From Cercopithifilaria johnstoni (lineage: Eukaryota; Nematoda; Chromadorea; Rhabditida; Onchocercidae): 64,000 bases of DNA. The stretch lies in assembly GCA_916381525.1 (NCBI GenBank), contig CAKAEH010001408.1, positions 1 through 64,000 on the forward strand, given 5' to 3'. Of the stretch, positions 13,231 through 27,500 are shown piece after piece. Both the position numbers and the translations under genes were made by a program. How positions within the stretch are numbered: the stretch's first letter is position 1; every line of letters begins with the position of its first letter. Under the pieces are notes generated by a model that saw only the letters and a list, made by a program, of their open reading frames with translations, did not search any database and was not told where the DNA came from.

Positions 13231-13342
13231 AAAAAACCAGAAATAATAGAGCGAAGAATGCCATGATACAAAAACAAACATCTAGACAAATATCTATGTT
13301 TTTGTATCATGATATTCTTCGTTTAATTATTTCTGGTTTTTT
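13231..13342. repeat. Long inverted repeat, 45-bp arms
   Basis: Arms 13231-13275 and 13298-13342 are complementary at about 40 of 45 positions around a 22-nt loop. It sits just upstream (- strand sense) of the membrane-protein exon at 12975-13196, probably within an intron. It resembles a foldback element or a small-RNA precursor; no target-site duplication was identified. Confidence 0.85.
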
Positions 13343-14934
13343 GGATCGGGAAAGAATGATCAAGATAAATTAGAAAAGTTGTAATCTGTACTTGTTATCG
13401 ATTCAACAGGAATTTTTAGTCGTGCTGATATCCGAGAAAGAGATAAAAGCGATAAATCTGATACGACAATCTGTATTGAAAATGTCGTTATTTGAAGAAT
13501 TATCATTTATACGAGAATAACACGATTATTAAGAAACATTTATGGTTATAATGAAGATTTAGTATTGCAGTTTTTTGTGATTAACAGAAATATTATTGTA
13601 ATGGGAAAAAAAATTTCTCGCACTACAGTATACCTCAAGAATAATTAAAAAGCTCAATACAATTAATGAACAATTTTTTAAATAAAATTTATAACAAAGA
13701 TATTTTTGAATGTGAAATTCTAGTGTCTATTCCTGATTTTCTCTTTCTCCCAGCTAACCTTGAAAAAATGTAAGACAAGTTATTGTGTCTGCGTAATTCC
13801 AATGATATTAAAAGTAGATGGGAGTTTAACCTCTGCAGGAATTGGCTCATCATTGTAAAGCACCGCAAATATTACCGTACATGTTCGAACAGAACACTGC
13901 GTTTCAAGTATCTGAAAGTTCAACATTATTTAAATTGTTTAACTGATCAATTTTGGATCATACTATTTATATAATTTGCTCTCTATGAACTGAAATGTTA
14001 ATGAGTATCTAAAAATAGAAAAGTATAATTTGCATGCTCTTATCACTAGCTACAATGAATTTGATATGTTATACAGTCAGCTAATCAAATAAACTACTAA
14101 ATAATTTCAATCCAAAGTATTTTTTATACACCTAACGTTCTCATCAAAGACCATTCAATTTATTCTACCTTACATTCTTTGGATTTCAAATTGGAATGAT
14201 TATAAGTTGTGGAAATCACAACATTGTTTAGTTTCAAGTGAAAGTAAATTTTTTAATTATTCATTTCATGCTCTGATTCTCATAGCAAATAATGATTGTG
14301 AAGTTTACAGTCTTACTTACTTTCTTTTATCATTAATTATTTAATTATGTCAAAAGTCTATGAGCTTTAATCTTAACTAAAGTAATCTCTTATCCATCAA
14401 AAAATTATCTCTCTCCAATTTTAAAACATGCAATCATGTTGATCGTCTTGCTATGTTAACAATTTTGTGTCTTTTTGTATAACTTCGCTTAAAATATTTT
14501 CTGCTCAATTTGAAATAGCTTCTTAGATAAATGAAATATTAGAGTATCTCCATAACGAAGGAATGATTAATGATTAATAATGCTGTTTTCATATCTCATG
14601 TTATATTATCACTACTTCATTATCGTTTTGTATCGATATCAATAACATTAAAGTGGAAATTTCTAATAAGTTTTAGTTACGAGGTAACATCATCGGCTAT
14701 TAAAATCTGTCAGAACAGGTCAAGGCTTCATATCCTCTTCGGGTCTATTCTATTATAGTTAGCTAGTCTTCCATCGATTTTCATTCCATTCATTGGTGCT
14801 TATTTGTCATGACGCTACTTTAATACGTTTCAGCCATTATTAAGTACACACAGACAACAGACACACATAACGCACACACAGACACATACAAACATGCACA
14901 TACATACCTATACACAACCTAAGTCGACGTTATT

Positions 14935-14980
14935 AGGCTCCTTGCTTGACTAATAGTGTTATTAGCCAAGCAAGAAGCCC
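14935..14980. repeat. Imperfect inverted repeat, 22-bp arms
   Basis: Arms 14935-14956 and 14959-14980 pair at about 18 of 22 positions with a 2-nt centre. It follows directly after a CA-rich low-complexity stretch. Confidence 0.7.
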
Positions 14981-15358
14981 AATGATTCAACTTTTGAAAA
15001 ATTCCAACTTCCGTATCTATGCCACTGTCAATTATGTTTAATTGCTTCAGTTTTTCAAACCGAGATGCATGCCTAATTAGAAGTAGTGAATCACCGACAA
15101 ATGTTGAATAAAACTAACACGACGCTACTTTGATGAGCTATGAAAGCGTCAAATGATTCGTGCATCGGTTGTTCTGTTACATACATTACCTTCTTCTTTC
15201 ATCATATAAACTTTAACTTTATCGAATTAATAACTTCTTACATTAACATTAATAAAGCATTAATAATTTCTTCAACTTACCGTTACATTATCTTTTTCTC
15301 TTGCATATATTATCTCTTTAGTGTGGCGATTATTTATAATTCTAAAACAATAGCACAC

Positions 15359-17356
15359 CTGAACATTAACACTTTGATTGCCATCATCTTCAAGAATTGG
15401 CCTATGATGTAAATTAAGCGGTTGCTTGTAGTGCCTTGCCTGTTGCAATTCCATCGCTTCAATGATAATCTTTCGCCATCGTTTTTGTCCATCATTAATA
15501 TTCTCCAATACATTTTTATCTTCTGTATTTAGTGCTGTAATTAGTAGGAAATAATAATCATAGCAATGAGAAATAATTCTTTGATAATGCTTTCATTGAA
15601 AATGAACAATAGGCATTTCTCTACTCTTACTGTTACCATTTCAATTGATTATGCTAGGACCAATAATATTTTTAAATGATCATTTTAGTTACGATAGTAA
15701 TTTCTTCTAATAATACCGTTTGATATGAGTGGGAATTATGATTAATTATTATGGTGTGATATCAAGCTATTGCCTACTATTAGTCTAACCGTTTGTTAAG
15801 ATATTGATGGGCTATTTTCAACTGATTACAACATATAAAAAATATTCAGATTTACTAGTGGCTATAATTTTGTACTGATCTTCATATTGATCATATAAGT
15901 GGCCGTGATCGCAGTAGTAGCATGGAGTTGTGATTGTTGACCATATCGCATTTCCTGAAAAAAGCAGAGCTTATTTAGAAGAAGGAAATAATAAACCACA
16001 CCAATTAATTGAAAATATAAGAATAATAAATTTAATACCAGAATTACGTAAACATTTAGCATAGTATGTCGTAGTTATGTAATGAAATGATATTCATCAC
16101 CGTTTACTTAAATAGGTTGAGAATATATTAATCAGCAAATCATTTCATTTATTCGATCTATCTGTTATAAATGTAAACTAAATCAAAAATGGATAAGGTA
16201 ATAAGCTTATATTTCAAAAGTAATTCTTTCAAGGTAACATGCATTGTAGTTCCTATTTTGATTAAATAAATGTTTCTAGGCTTGTTCATTTGTCTGAAAC
16301 AAAACTGAAATCTGTTCTAGACAGCCTTTGTAATGTATTTTCGATTCTTAAAGCGTTTGAAGTGAACTATACATCTCATTTTCCATATTCTTGTTCCTGT
16401 CATGTGCACTCACTCATAATTCATATCCAATACACCGGAAATTTCATAATACTATGAATTTTATTTAAATGACGTCCTTAATATCTTTATACATCAGCAA
16501 AAAATCATTATTTTTTCAGGGATCAATGAATCTTGAAAAGTACAAGAATTGTCATTTTTAAATTTTTGCATTTTTGTAGATAAGGAAGAATGTAAACATC
16601 GTACTATTATAAAATTAAATTTTTGGATAATTTACGAAATATTACTTATATCCTCTACAAAATGCAAATGTTTGAACCTCAAGTAGCTACAAGAAATCAA
16701 GGAAGGCATTAAATACTGATAAATGAAAAGAATCATAATAAATGAAAAGAAAGCTTGAATTTGATTTCCCTTTCATCTCTAATACCCTTCCTTGTGTAAT
16801 TGTTATATTCTTGGATTATTTCGAAGTTATCGGAATTATTTCTTCTAATCATCAAAATACAAAATTAATTCTTGTAATATAAATAATAAACTGATATATA
16901 TTTTCTCGGTTCAACTGTTAACTAATTTTCATTTTGATGAAAAAAATATATAATAAAAATTAGATGGTAATGAGAATGTCTAAAATCGAAATGTTAATGT
17001 TTGATTGAGAAGGAAGTTTCTCTTACTGATATTATACCTGAGGATTATCCTATGATAACTGAATTTTATTTTTACGTTATATTTTCAACATCTTCCATCT
17101 CTCTCGTTAAAAATGACTAAAAATGGTAATTTTCGTTGGAAAAAAGAGTTATAATTTGCTTTTTTTGCACCATTCGTTATTTTCTCATCAATTATTTCAT
17201 TGCTTCCTTCGCCGGATAATTCATTTTGTTGCTTTTGCTGTTGGCTGACCACAACACATTTCGCAAGTGTAACATACCTTCTCTTCATTGAATGGTCATT
17301 GTGGAATAATATATGAATAACGATGACAATCATCGCTACTACAATCTTCATTACCC
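15359..17356 (-). CDS. Exon cluster of an unidentified - strand gene (incomplete)
   Basis: Three candidate exons. 15954-15856 and 15534-15359 join in phase: the first encodes a segment with TTPCYYCDHGHLYDQYEDQ, the second a charged helical segment with QKRWRKIIIEAMELQQARHY, ending at a good donor (TTCAG|GTGTGC). A third, 17356-17278, begins after ttacag, encodes a hydrophobic span (MKIVVAMIVIVIHILF) followed by basic residues, and ends at a strong AAG|GTATGTT donor. Its phase does not connect directly to 15954, so at least one exon is missing from the model. Product unknown; possibly a small membrane protein. It could be part of the gene ending at 11768. Confidence 0.35.
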
Positions 17357-20300
17357 CTGTAATTCTATAATACATGTCTGTTTTTTGTTTGCAAAATTTC
17401 GAAATACGCGATTCCATCGTAGTTATCAATGTAATGCTCTTTATGATGAAATGATGATAGTGCAAATAGCTCAATCTTAACGCTGCTTTGTATTCCCAGA
17501 ATGTATCATAGTTAGTTGTATGAGCTACAACATATTAATTAATTCATATTGACTAGCTTTATTAACTACATCTGTAACAACAAATGTTTCTCACGAAGCA
17601 TTACACATATTTAATGCAAGCGAATCATATATTAGATACATACACGCCACATTGAATTTAGATTCCTTTGATTTTCTAATTCCTACAAAGTGATGAAATC
17701 TAGCAGTTACTACCGTGCTAACCGCTATTATCTGTCTGCACCATAAATTTAACTTGTTGATAGGTAAAAGCATTTTAACACAGCTTCTTACATTATCCGG
17801 ATTCGGAAGAATACATTTATATCTAATGATATAAGCAAATTCATTTCGTTGCTATATTTAAAAGACTCATATTAGCTTGAAATTTCTATCTAAAAGATAT
17901 GGTTCATGAAATGTTACGACAGCGACCAGAGTCCTTTAAATAAATTAAAGTTTTTAAAAGATGAGATCGCGATGATAAATGAGTAATAGACAAAGCAAGT
18001 AATAGAATGACTTATAAAATGAATTTTTAAAAAGATGGATGTCAAATGATTTCTTTGTTTTTTAATTATCAATAATAAAAATTGAGGAAAAAAAGGCGAC
18101 AAAAAATATTTAAACATCACTTACGATTATTTTATATTTCGGAAGCAATTAGAGCGTTAAAGTATTGCAGAGTTAGAGGCTGCACAGCACGAACAAATTT
18201 TACTTCGGATTACCTGTTGCTGTTACATCTGACAAAAGTAATAGTCTGAATTAATTTACAAGTTAATAATACGAATGAATGAAAGGTGAATGAGAGATAT
18301 TAAAGTTTAGTGTTCAACAAAGAAAGCCGTTTTGGTGAGGTTGTCATGGTAATTATGTGCAAGTGGCTTTTGAGTTCGACGAAACCTTGAAATCTTTGCC
18401 AATTGCCCAAACAGTGCACGTTTACTACGATTTGCTTTTTTCGTTACTGCAATACGTACGTACCACAAAAAAAATTTTCACTTTTCCTTTTTAATTTACG
18501 ACACGTACAACTTCAATGTTTTTTTAGCCTGCACTTTTTCTTTACCAATTTATCACCAATATTATGACCTTATTGTCAAAATTTTTTGATTTTTCTGATA
18601 TTCCTTCTTATCAGTTATGTTGATTCATATTATGCAATGATCTTCTTATGAATCGTGACGTTTGTTTAAATCTTTCTCGCGATCTGTTTGAACAAAACAT
18701 GAAGATAAAATCGTGGATGAGTACTACAAATAAATATTGGCTTTTCCAGGATATCAATTGTTGCATTCTTCCATTTCTTTTTTCGTATTTTAATTTTTTA
18801 GTTTGTTCACTGTAAAGTAAAATGATTTATATATATATGAAGACAATTTGGTGTGACTGCGCTTCATAATTGGCACACTTCAAGAAGCGCCTGTTTCAAC
18901 ATTTAGTTGATCACTTCTCATTTCATTTCAACTGCTTAGGAGGGGGAAGTAAAACAAGAAATGATTATGTCGACATTAATTTCATATTCGCTAACATCAG
19001 TTCTTCATTTGGACTGAAACAAATTATTGAAATCTGATAGCCTCCTAATCTTCAGTACCTGATCAGGAAAAGAGTCATTCAACTTGAAATCATTCTTGAA
19101 ATCAAGTATTTCCATCTCTTTCTCATTTTCTCCTCTTTATAACTATATATAGAAATCTAAACGGATGATTCTTATGGGATTTCTGATTGAGAAATGTTGA
19201 ATGCGTCAGCAAAATTAAATGGATCTCAATATTTTTGGTCAACCACATTTAAGCAAATTTAGAGTGGTTCATTTTCAATCTTCTGTCTCTTTCTCTCTCT
19301 CTCTCCCTCTCTCTTGTATTTAAATAGTGAGAAGCCTTAAATTAAGGACGATCGAGTTGGACATGACAGAGTGCTTCTCTTTTCCCATGAAATCGTTACC
19401 TTGAGGACTATTCGGAATTGCGGATACTTCTTCCTAATCAAATAGAACATAGCATTACTCATTTCTTCCTCCTTCCATCCTTCAATTTTTACGCTTCTAT
19501 AAATTGCGTATTTCTTGTAGGGAAAGAAAAACATACAAAATGTTCAAAATGTTGCTTTAACAAAACGACTATCGACTCTAACATACTGGTTAGAAGATAG
19601 GATTTTAGATAGGACGCAAAAAGATTATGTTTTCCTTTTCCCACAGGGAATGCGCTTAATGACAATATAAAATATTAAATTTTAATAGCAGCATTTTTCC
19701 AGCATTTAGTGATATCAAATTATTCAGTTTAAAATGTGGATGCATTGAAATTGTCAACGAAATTACCATAATCTCGAATTTCTTTGTTTCACTTACCTTA
19801 ACTTTTTTCGCTTTTCAAGCTTACCCCCGGATTGATTATAAATAATGAAGGAAAGAGGTATAATTACAAGAACAGATAGTGTTAGTTTCAACTAAAACTA
19901 GTTAAATTTGCAGTTTCAGAAGGATAAACCTCTTTAATAATGGAAGACATCACCATAAGTTTCAATTCTGAGTTGAATGCTTGTCTAATTCAAGGAAAGT
20001 CCAACGATTTTAATCTTCTATTTTGATGGGTATCCCTTTATCCTTTATATTCATATTGTTGAAAGGTTAAGCTGGAAGTTCATTTATGATATGATATGTA
20101 TTATATGGACGGATACATAAATCTCACATAACTGACGCTACATACTTGTCAGAGATAATAATTTTAAATCACATGTGGTAGCAATGTTAGTGTAAGAATA
20201 GTAATGAACATCTCCATGGTGATAATGATGAATATAATATCTCTAATGATGATATTGGCACACTGATAAGTTGTAAAGCTGTTGGATGTATTCAACTTGT

Positions 20301-23300
20301 AATTGAGAGCTGTTGCGTTTTAAATTTGAGGTTAAAACCGATAAAAACACGATAGTGAATTGAAAAGAAAGTATGGTGTAGTGTGGAATGATTGGATATA
20401 TATCTCAAAATGAATGAATGGAAGAATGGGGAAAACAACGTGAAATGCGAAATGCAGTTTGGCTGCAGTGAATTATAGCGTGTTGTACAGAGTAGCTGCG
20501 CGTAGGATACGTTTGAAGAGGAGACGAAAAGAATTGAAACTGATGAGATATGACGAGGTGGTAAGTTAGTAGTAGAAAGAATAAGTTAATAGTCAATTGT
20601 AAAATATAAGAAGGGATCTGGAGAAATGAGAAGAGTACGACTTTCAACGGTAATAAAGTTAGCATATTCTGGATACTAAGTAAGAGTGAGCATTTAGTCG
20701 CAGAGGGTGAGCGTTTAGTCACAAATGTAGCAGAAGATAGCAGTAAGATAGCTAGCTAGCTAAGGAGGCAAAGGTGCTGCATTGCTTCCTACACTGAATG
20801 CAATGCAAGCTTTTCCTAGCTAAAATTTCATTTCCTAGTGTAAAGTTTTATCTAGTAAATTGTGCGTTATGCTCAAAAAAGCTTCCATTTTTATTAGATT
20901 TTTTACTCTATTCCAATATCATTTTAGAATTACTTTTCAAATCCTTTTTCAACTATACCGATCATTTTACTACAATATCTGTGAGGATATAATGTATATA
21001 CTATGCTCTTTATTATTTTACTTTCTAGCTTTTGAATTAACAATGAATATAATAATGGTTTATATTAATATTGTTTTTGATTACATAACACATACAGGTG
21101 AGAATGGTTGTGAAGTTGAATGTCAACCTAATTTCAGTTATTAGTTACATTATCGTTCATTTCCATTTTACCTTTTCTCTGCAATATTTGAGCCTTTTAT
21201 TCATCCAAAAGGACTAATGCACTTTTATCGCTGTAGCATATAATTCGTATTTGCATGATTAAATTATTTTTTTCGGAATCAAACATAATGGGATGTAAAT
21301 ATAAGGAAGAAATTATACTGTTCATTGCTTTATCAGTTAAGTAGAAAATTTAAAAAAGAAAACAAAATCATTGACATTAAAAAATTAAAATCATCCACGT
21401 GATGTATAAAATGTATGTTTCGAATTTCTTACCTTTCTATTACTTTGCGATATTATTTAAGTTATTTAAAATTTGCCATGTCTTTTCTAAATCTTTCTGC
21501 ATATTTTAGTTGGCTCTATTAAAAACAATTTCTTCGTCTTAAATGGATAATGGATAAGTTGTCAAGAAAAAATTATAATTAAATATTATTCATACTTCTC
21601 CTCATCAAGCGTATACTTTACAGCTCAACTTTTCTTTCCACAAACCCACCACTTCATTTGCATTCTTTCTTATCGTGCGATAAAGTCTAACTTTCGCATT
21701 TTTTTTCAATGAATGTCTTATCTTCCACTTTTTTTTCTCATTGTCTTCTTTATCCTAAACCAAAAATTATTATTGCCTATCTTTCTTTTAATATTTGTCA
21801 AATATCGCAAACGCAAACTTCTATGCATGCATACAATGAAGCTGCATGCAGTACAGCTTATGTATATAATTACATCATTTTGACTTTTTTTTGATATGAA
21901 ACTAATTTAATTGTGATTAAATTATGTTGCTTCACCTCAATCATATATGTTTTCAAGTAATTATCATTTTGATCGTTATATCATCATATCCTGGATAATA
22001 GTGGAAGTTATTTTTCTTTGACTGGTCTTCATCCAAAGGATTTTTCAAGAGTCCCCCTATACAGCTATTATATTGAACTCAAGTAATAACATGATAGAAG
22101 CTGTTTTATTAGGTTCATGTGAAAATGATTGCATTTTCAAAAGTGCTTTAGAGCTTCTTCTCCGTGCAACCATCGAGCTACCGTTGCCGGTTTTTATTCA
22201 ATTCACTTTCCATCGTTCGTCACATTCGATTGAGAAATGATTCTTTGTTGTTATGAATTGAGAGAAGACGACAATTCAAAACGGCAATTTTTTTCACTCT
22301 TCCCTCTTATAAGATACCCACTGATCGAACTTTTCAAACCCTTTGATTTTTGTCTCAAATATCAAAAACCATAGAAAATCGACGTTTGGTCTTTCGATAA
22401 CCTTTCATCCAATTATAGGAAGTTGCGAATTACTCTCGGAGATCGATGGGTGTAAGAGATTGATTGGTTATTGTCAATTTCCGATGACTGGTCACTATAA
22501 TCCTCAATTCAAAGTTCTTGTTTTCTTTGCAACGTTTGAATCATTATTTTACTGCAGGCACCTAAACAGTTCTTAGGCTAAATATATTATTGATATTGTG
22601 AATTGCTTCCGTTGCATGTTGGATTTAAATAAGAGAAACCACTTTAATTTGGTTTTGTCTAATATGATCATCTTAGTTTAACATTACTATGAATAAACAA
22701 AAATAATAAGTCATAAAAGAAAAAACTATAAAGGAAGGAATGAGCATTAGAATGATATATAAAATAGACACATCTATTTGTTCAAATATCTCAGTATGTA
22801 GTACAACAAAGTCAAATAATGTAGAAACCGCAATTACTTTTGCACTAATCTAATTAATGATGCATCAGTGGGACGACAAACAAAATAGAGCAGGCTAAAA
22901 AGCAGTTTCGAATTATTTTGTTTTTCTGTCTTGATTATAAGATAACAAATAAACAGCGGAGCTGAAAATTTGAAATTTGATTCTTCAACTGACTGAAACT
23001 TTTCTCAACACTTATGTTTCATAATTGTCCTATTGCTATTATAGCTAAGATATTAGCAAATTTTTTAACTTATAATTATTTTTTAAGAGATTAAAATTAT
23101 GGAATTTCAATACATGAACCATAGAGATGACATGAGCTATTTTGAGTATTGAAAAGAGAAGTTAGCAGTAATAGCTTTTCAATGCATTATTAAGCATTAA
23201 GAAAGCCTGAAACTGGTTTTAAATATCAGCAGAATAATAACTTAGCTAATATGAACTTCCTTTAATTGCAAGGAAGTCCATAAGCTAAGTGCATTCAGAA

Positions 23301-25079
23301 ATTACTTCATTGTTTTCCTGATGAATTATTGTGAGTAAACCAAATTTATCTATAATTTATTGAATCTCTCAGTAATTATTTTCACGATTGATTTTATGAG
23401 GAAGTCTTATTGAGTAATGATGACATCATTGATTGTATTATTCAGCAAGAAGTTTCGCTTCGTTTCCCAATCTAGAGAGTATATTTTTCGTTTCTCTTTT
23501 TTGCATTTCGATTCTATTAAATTCTTTTTAAATAGTTGAGAATTTTCGAACTTTTCCTAAATTCTGACAATTCAGATCATCAGGGTGCTATTGCATCACT
23601 ACGAATAATATATAATGAAATTTTTGAAATAATTCATTTATTTTCTATGAAAATTTTCGTTCTGACTCGATACTAATTTTAGACAATATATTTGTATCAC
23701 TGATTAAAACTTTTTTTCAAGACAAATATTTAAATTTATTCTATTCAACTAATTGTCGTATTACTTCTGTACTTTTCTTTTTCCTTACAACTATATCTCA
23801 TTTCACCTTTATCATATTTTTGCGATCTATTCAATGTCGATTATTTAACACACGAGAACATAATTTATTTAATATATTATTCACAATTGATTCCATTCGT
23901 TGTAAAAAGTGTAAATAATAGTGTGACAATCATACACACATATCCGTATCAGACTTAACTTGTCTATTTTTGGTAATGGAAAATGTTATCTAGGGATTGA
24001 AGTAATGCTAACACATACGATGTATATGTACATTTGGCGACATTATAAGTATTAACACTGATAGCATCTAAAACAGTAGCTTAGTTTTAGCGCTAAGGAA
24101 GGAAGTTGAAGGGAGTTGTTGAAAAGTAGAAGATTCAGAGGAGTTGTTGATAGACCTTAGATTATAGGCACATTTTAGAGAACAGGAGGGGAGGAAAAAG
24201 AGGAGAAGAAGAGGTGAAATAAGTGAAGGAAAGAAGAAAAGGATGTTGGAGAGCGTTGCTGTTCACTTATTGTCGCATGCTTAGGATATTTACCGAGCCC
24301 AATGAAGGGACCAACTGCACTGTGTAGGACCAACTGGGTTGTGCAATTCTCCCTATGATGTTTAGGCCCGTGTATGTGGCCCGATAAATTGAGCTCAGCC
24401 TGACCATCAATGTTCGTTGGGACGCAAGAAGCAATGATGGGTGGAGCAGGCTGGAAAGGAAGGAGAAGGGGAAACAGCTTAGAAAGAACTCAACCCCTAA
24501 TCTGTTTTCATTTTAACTATTATTCGCCGTTTACTTTGTTTTCAACCATCGTCCACTCTCTACCTCCTACTGTTCTTATGTATCGAACTTAAAGCAGCAC
24601 ACAACAATTGTTATATAGGTTACTTTTCCAAATGCCAGCAAACACATCATTCACTATCTCTCATTTCCTCCCTGAAGTCATAACTCTAATCAAAGTACAT
24701 CATAATATTATCACCATCGTCACCATCATCATCAACACCATCAGCTGTCAGAAACCGAAATAATTTCATAATATAAAAATATTCAAATAATCAATGTATT
24801 TTTATATTCTTGTTGTCCATGTTATAGAAATCGTATTTTTCAATCAAATGATAGGATATACTTTGTATATTTTATTGATGTATGATTCCATAGAATATTG
24901 CCAATGTTTTATGCCCAATGATTTCGTGTTTACCATTAGCTTCATCTTTCAAATGACCAGCGATTCTTTGTTTACCATCAGTCCTTGTTTCAAATGATGC
25001 TATGACTTTTTTTGTAACGTTGATTTCGTTTGTAAAATGATCGATTGGCTATTTACTATAAACAGTGCTTACCGAGCAC
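17357..25079. other. Large gene-poor AT-rich region
   Basis: No supportable gene on either strand. It contains a CT-rich microsatellite at about 19283-19317, purine-rich stretches near 20.4-20.7 kb and 24.1-24.25 kb, a slightly GC-richer patch at 24.26-24.43 kb of unknown origin, and an ATC/ACC trinucleotide stretch at about 24705-24745. It may include the promoter and first exons of the - strand cluster below it. Confidence 0.5.
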
Positions 25080-25229
25080 CGCCCAGCTGAAAGAGCGTAT
25101 TGGAGTATAACTTATTGTTCCGAGGCGAAGCACTTCTCTGAGCTCCAACGAATCTCCCGGATCAAAGGTAAAGGAGAATGATCAAGTGATCAACACAGTT
25201 GACGATATTTTGTGATAATTGTATTATAA

Positions 25230-26600
25230 TGTCAAGAAGAATAAACCTCTCCATCAAATTCAAGGGTGCGCAACAAGCAAAGAAAAAACTAGAAAAACTT
25301 TTCTCGAAGAAGTCAAAGGAATAACACCGTTGAATCAAATGTTGACTAGAGAAGAAACTCATTAACAATACGAAGCCAGAAAAAGAACTATCGAAGAAAA
25401 AATAATGCGCCTTGAACTAACCTTGGCACTCTTCAAATCGCAAACGCAAACTGGCTACGACACATTTCAACAAGTTTCGACCGCGTCAGGAAAAGGAAAG
25501 AAGAAAGAAAGTCAGATGGTCGACGACGAAAAAGGTATTTTGAATTTAATAAGTGAAGGAAAAGAGACTATGAGTTAGTACTTCAATTTCTAAACCAAGG
25601 CCACATAATGGATGAAGTAACTCACCAATAAGAGGCTATCACCAAGCTCTTTGCCTTAACTATTACTGCCTATATTCAATGGTGATCCAAAACTATGGAG
25701 AGGATTCTGGAGTAGTTTCGATGCCGCAGTCTACAAAATATTCCAGATATTCAAAAACTGAATTATCTAACCACATGTCTCAAAGGAGATGTATCACAAA
25801 CCACTAGAGGCTATAATCTCAGAAAATTATTATATTATAAGGAAAATCATTATCGAAAAATTTTTGGACAATCATATACAATTGCCTCGTTGTAGAGCGA
25901 TCTACAACGAGTTCACCATGAAAAATGATCGAGAGTGGAAGGTAAAAATCGAAGCTAGAATATTTCGACAATTAGAAGCTATGAAAAAGTCTAGAATAAT
26001 CCAGCACCGAAGTCATAATTGAAAATAAATTGCCAGCCTGGATTCTAAATAAGGTTTATCAACAAAAAAAGAACAAGAATTATGGCCAGTTACTAAATTA
26101 GGACTATTCTTGGAAAAATTTGTTCAAAGAAATGAAGAAGTAACAAGAAGCCAATCTTTCAGTATTGGGAAAAAACAGAAACTGATAAAGAATAGACCGA
26201 AATCATATTTACGATACGCTAAAGAAACTTCAGCTTTAGCTATAACTACACTACAGGCGTGCAATTTTAAAGGGACTACAAACTCAAAAAAAGGTTAGTA
26301 AGGCAAGAAGACTTTGGGCCTTTTGCACAAAGATTGTTGGGATAATGAATATCAAACATATCCTACTTTCGAGCAGAGAGAATGAATGGAACGATTGACA
26401 AAAAAATAATGCTTGCCCAAACTGTCTTCAATTAAGACATGCGGTAATCAATTACAACAAAAGGAAACGTTTTTTTTCCATTGCAAAGGTCCACACAACA
26501 ACACTACGTTGTGCCACACCAAATACAAAGATTGCGCATTTGGTGGACAAATTAAAGAGAAAAAAAAATCCGATAAAAGTAATCAATGCAGTAATAAATA
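25230..26600 (+). pseudogene. gag-like remnant of the BEL/Pao element
   Basis: Starts with a basic N-terminal segment (MSRRINLSIKFKG), runs through a Lys-rich helical part and a DUF1759-like segment, and ends with a degraded Cys/His knuckle near 26480-26545. Frame is interrupted repeatedly, and the first Cys of the knuckle is lost. Confidence 0.6.
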
Positions 26601-26649
26601 AGAGGAATCGACGAGATAAGAAAGTTTTACTCCTTTATCAAGAAGTTGA

Positions 26650-26730
26650 AATAGTCAATTTACAAAAGAATTTGTAGTCCTATTTGATAATGGTTCGCAA
26701 ATAAGCTGCATGTAGAAGTAATTGACTACG
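26650..26730 (+). pseudogene. Aspartic protease remnant of the BEL/Pao element
   Basis: Reads FVVLFDNGSQISCM before a stop. The catalytic D-S/T-G motif is altered to D-N-G, so it would be inactive even without the stop. Confidence 0.55.
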
Positions 26731-27239
26731 AAAGAATGAAAGTTGCACCATTTGGTGATAGAAACCCAAGATCATCACTTATTGTCAAAGTACGAATTGG
26801 AATAAAATTATGGAATTAGATATTATATCCATGGAAGTTGTTGTTGTTTATTACCTAAGAAGTCAACTAGAAATGATTGTGATAAACCAATGCGATTTAT
26901 CACTGAAGTCAAATACCATTAAAAAGCATTTTTACTATTTTTCATCAGGAAAAATCTCTTTATATCGACAAAATTATATTGCCGACTAAAGGAAACAGAA
27001 GAATTTTTCAAAAATTATGATGAAATCTATTTTCAAAGGTGCTTCAGCGAATATAACAATTTTCTTTTCAAAGACTTCCAAACAAGATTAAGTCGAAGTA
27101 AGTTAGAGAAAAAAAATTCTTTGTACTAATTGTAATTCACATAGAGATCTTATTCAAATAACTTTGAAACCTTGGACTGAACAAGAACTAACGAAAAGAA
27201 CGGTCTGCAATTTATCGCTTCCTAATATGGGATCCATAT

Positions 27240-27500
27240 TTCTGCAAAATCTACATTTAGCAATGAAGATAACGAAACTTGGAAATCTCTTAGATATTTA
27301 TGGCCAATATATGTGAGAGAACTTATGCGTGTTGTAATTGATCTTTTACGACAAATGAAACGCCATATTTTCACTAACATTTCCACGATAACATATGCTG
27401 CCTCTTTACACACAAGTCAAAGAACGAAGGCATTTTTGATTTTTGATAAATCGCTCCTGTCAAAAGTATGACTTTATCAAAATTAAAATTATTAGCCACA
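27240..27500 (+). pseudogene. RNase H-like section of the BEL/Pao element
   Basis: One of the longer open stretches of the relic. It contains TYAASLHTSQRTKAF and IFDKSLLSKV, followed after a gap by KLLATVIGVCAV, resembling the BEL block in which an RNase H-like core is followed by an LA-rich helix. Confidence 0.5.

Larger units (their letters stand above)
13197..15358. other. Probable intron or intergenic DNA between - strand exon clusters
   Basis: Contains two inverted repeats (13231-13342 and 14935-14980) and a CA-rich stretch at 14845-14922. No convincing coding exon was found, although a phase 0-in, phase 1-out exon would be needed here if the flanking clusters are one gene. Confidence 0.45.

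Noticed and set aside
17085..17474. 129-codon open frame on the - strand as a complete gene
   Set aside because: A clear acceptor at 17357 and a strong donor at 17277 suggest only 17278-17356 is exonic; the rest may be chance, though the C-terminal part looks partly coding-like.
20405..20722. 105-codon hydrophobic frame on the - strand
   Set aside because: It comes from purine-rich + strand sequence, with no splice sites or family match.
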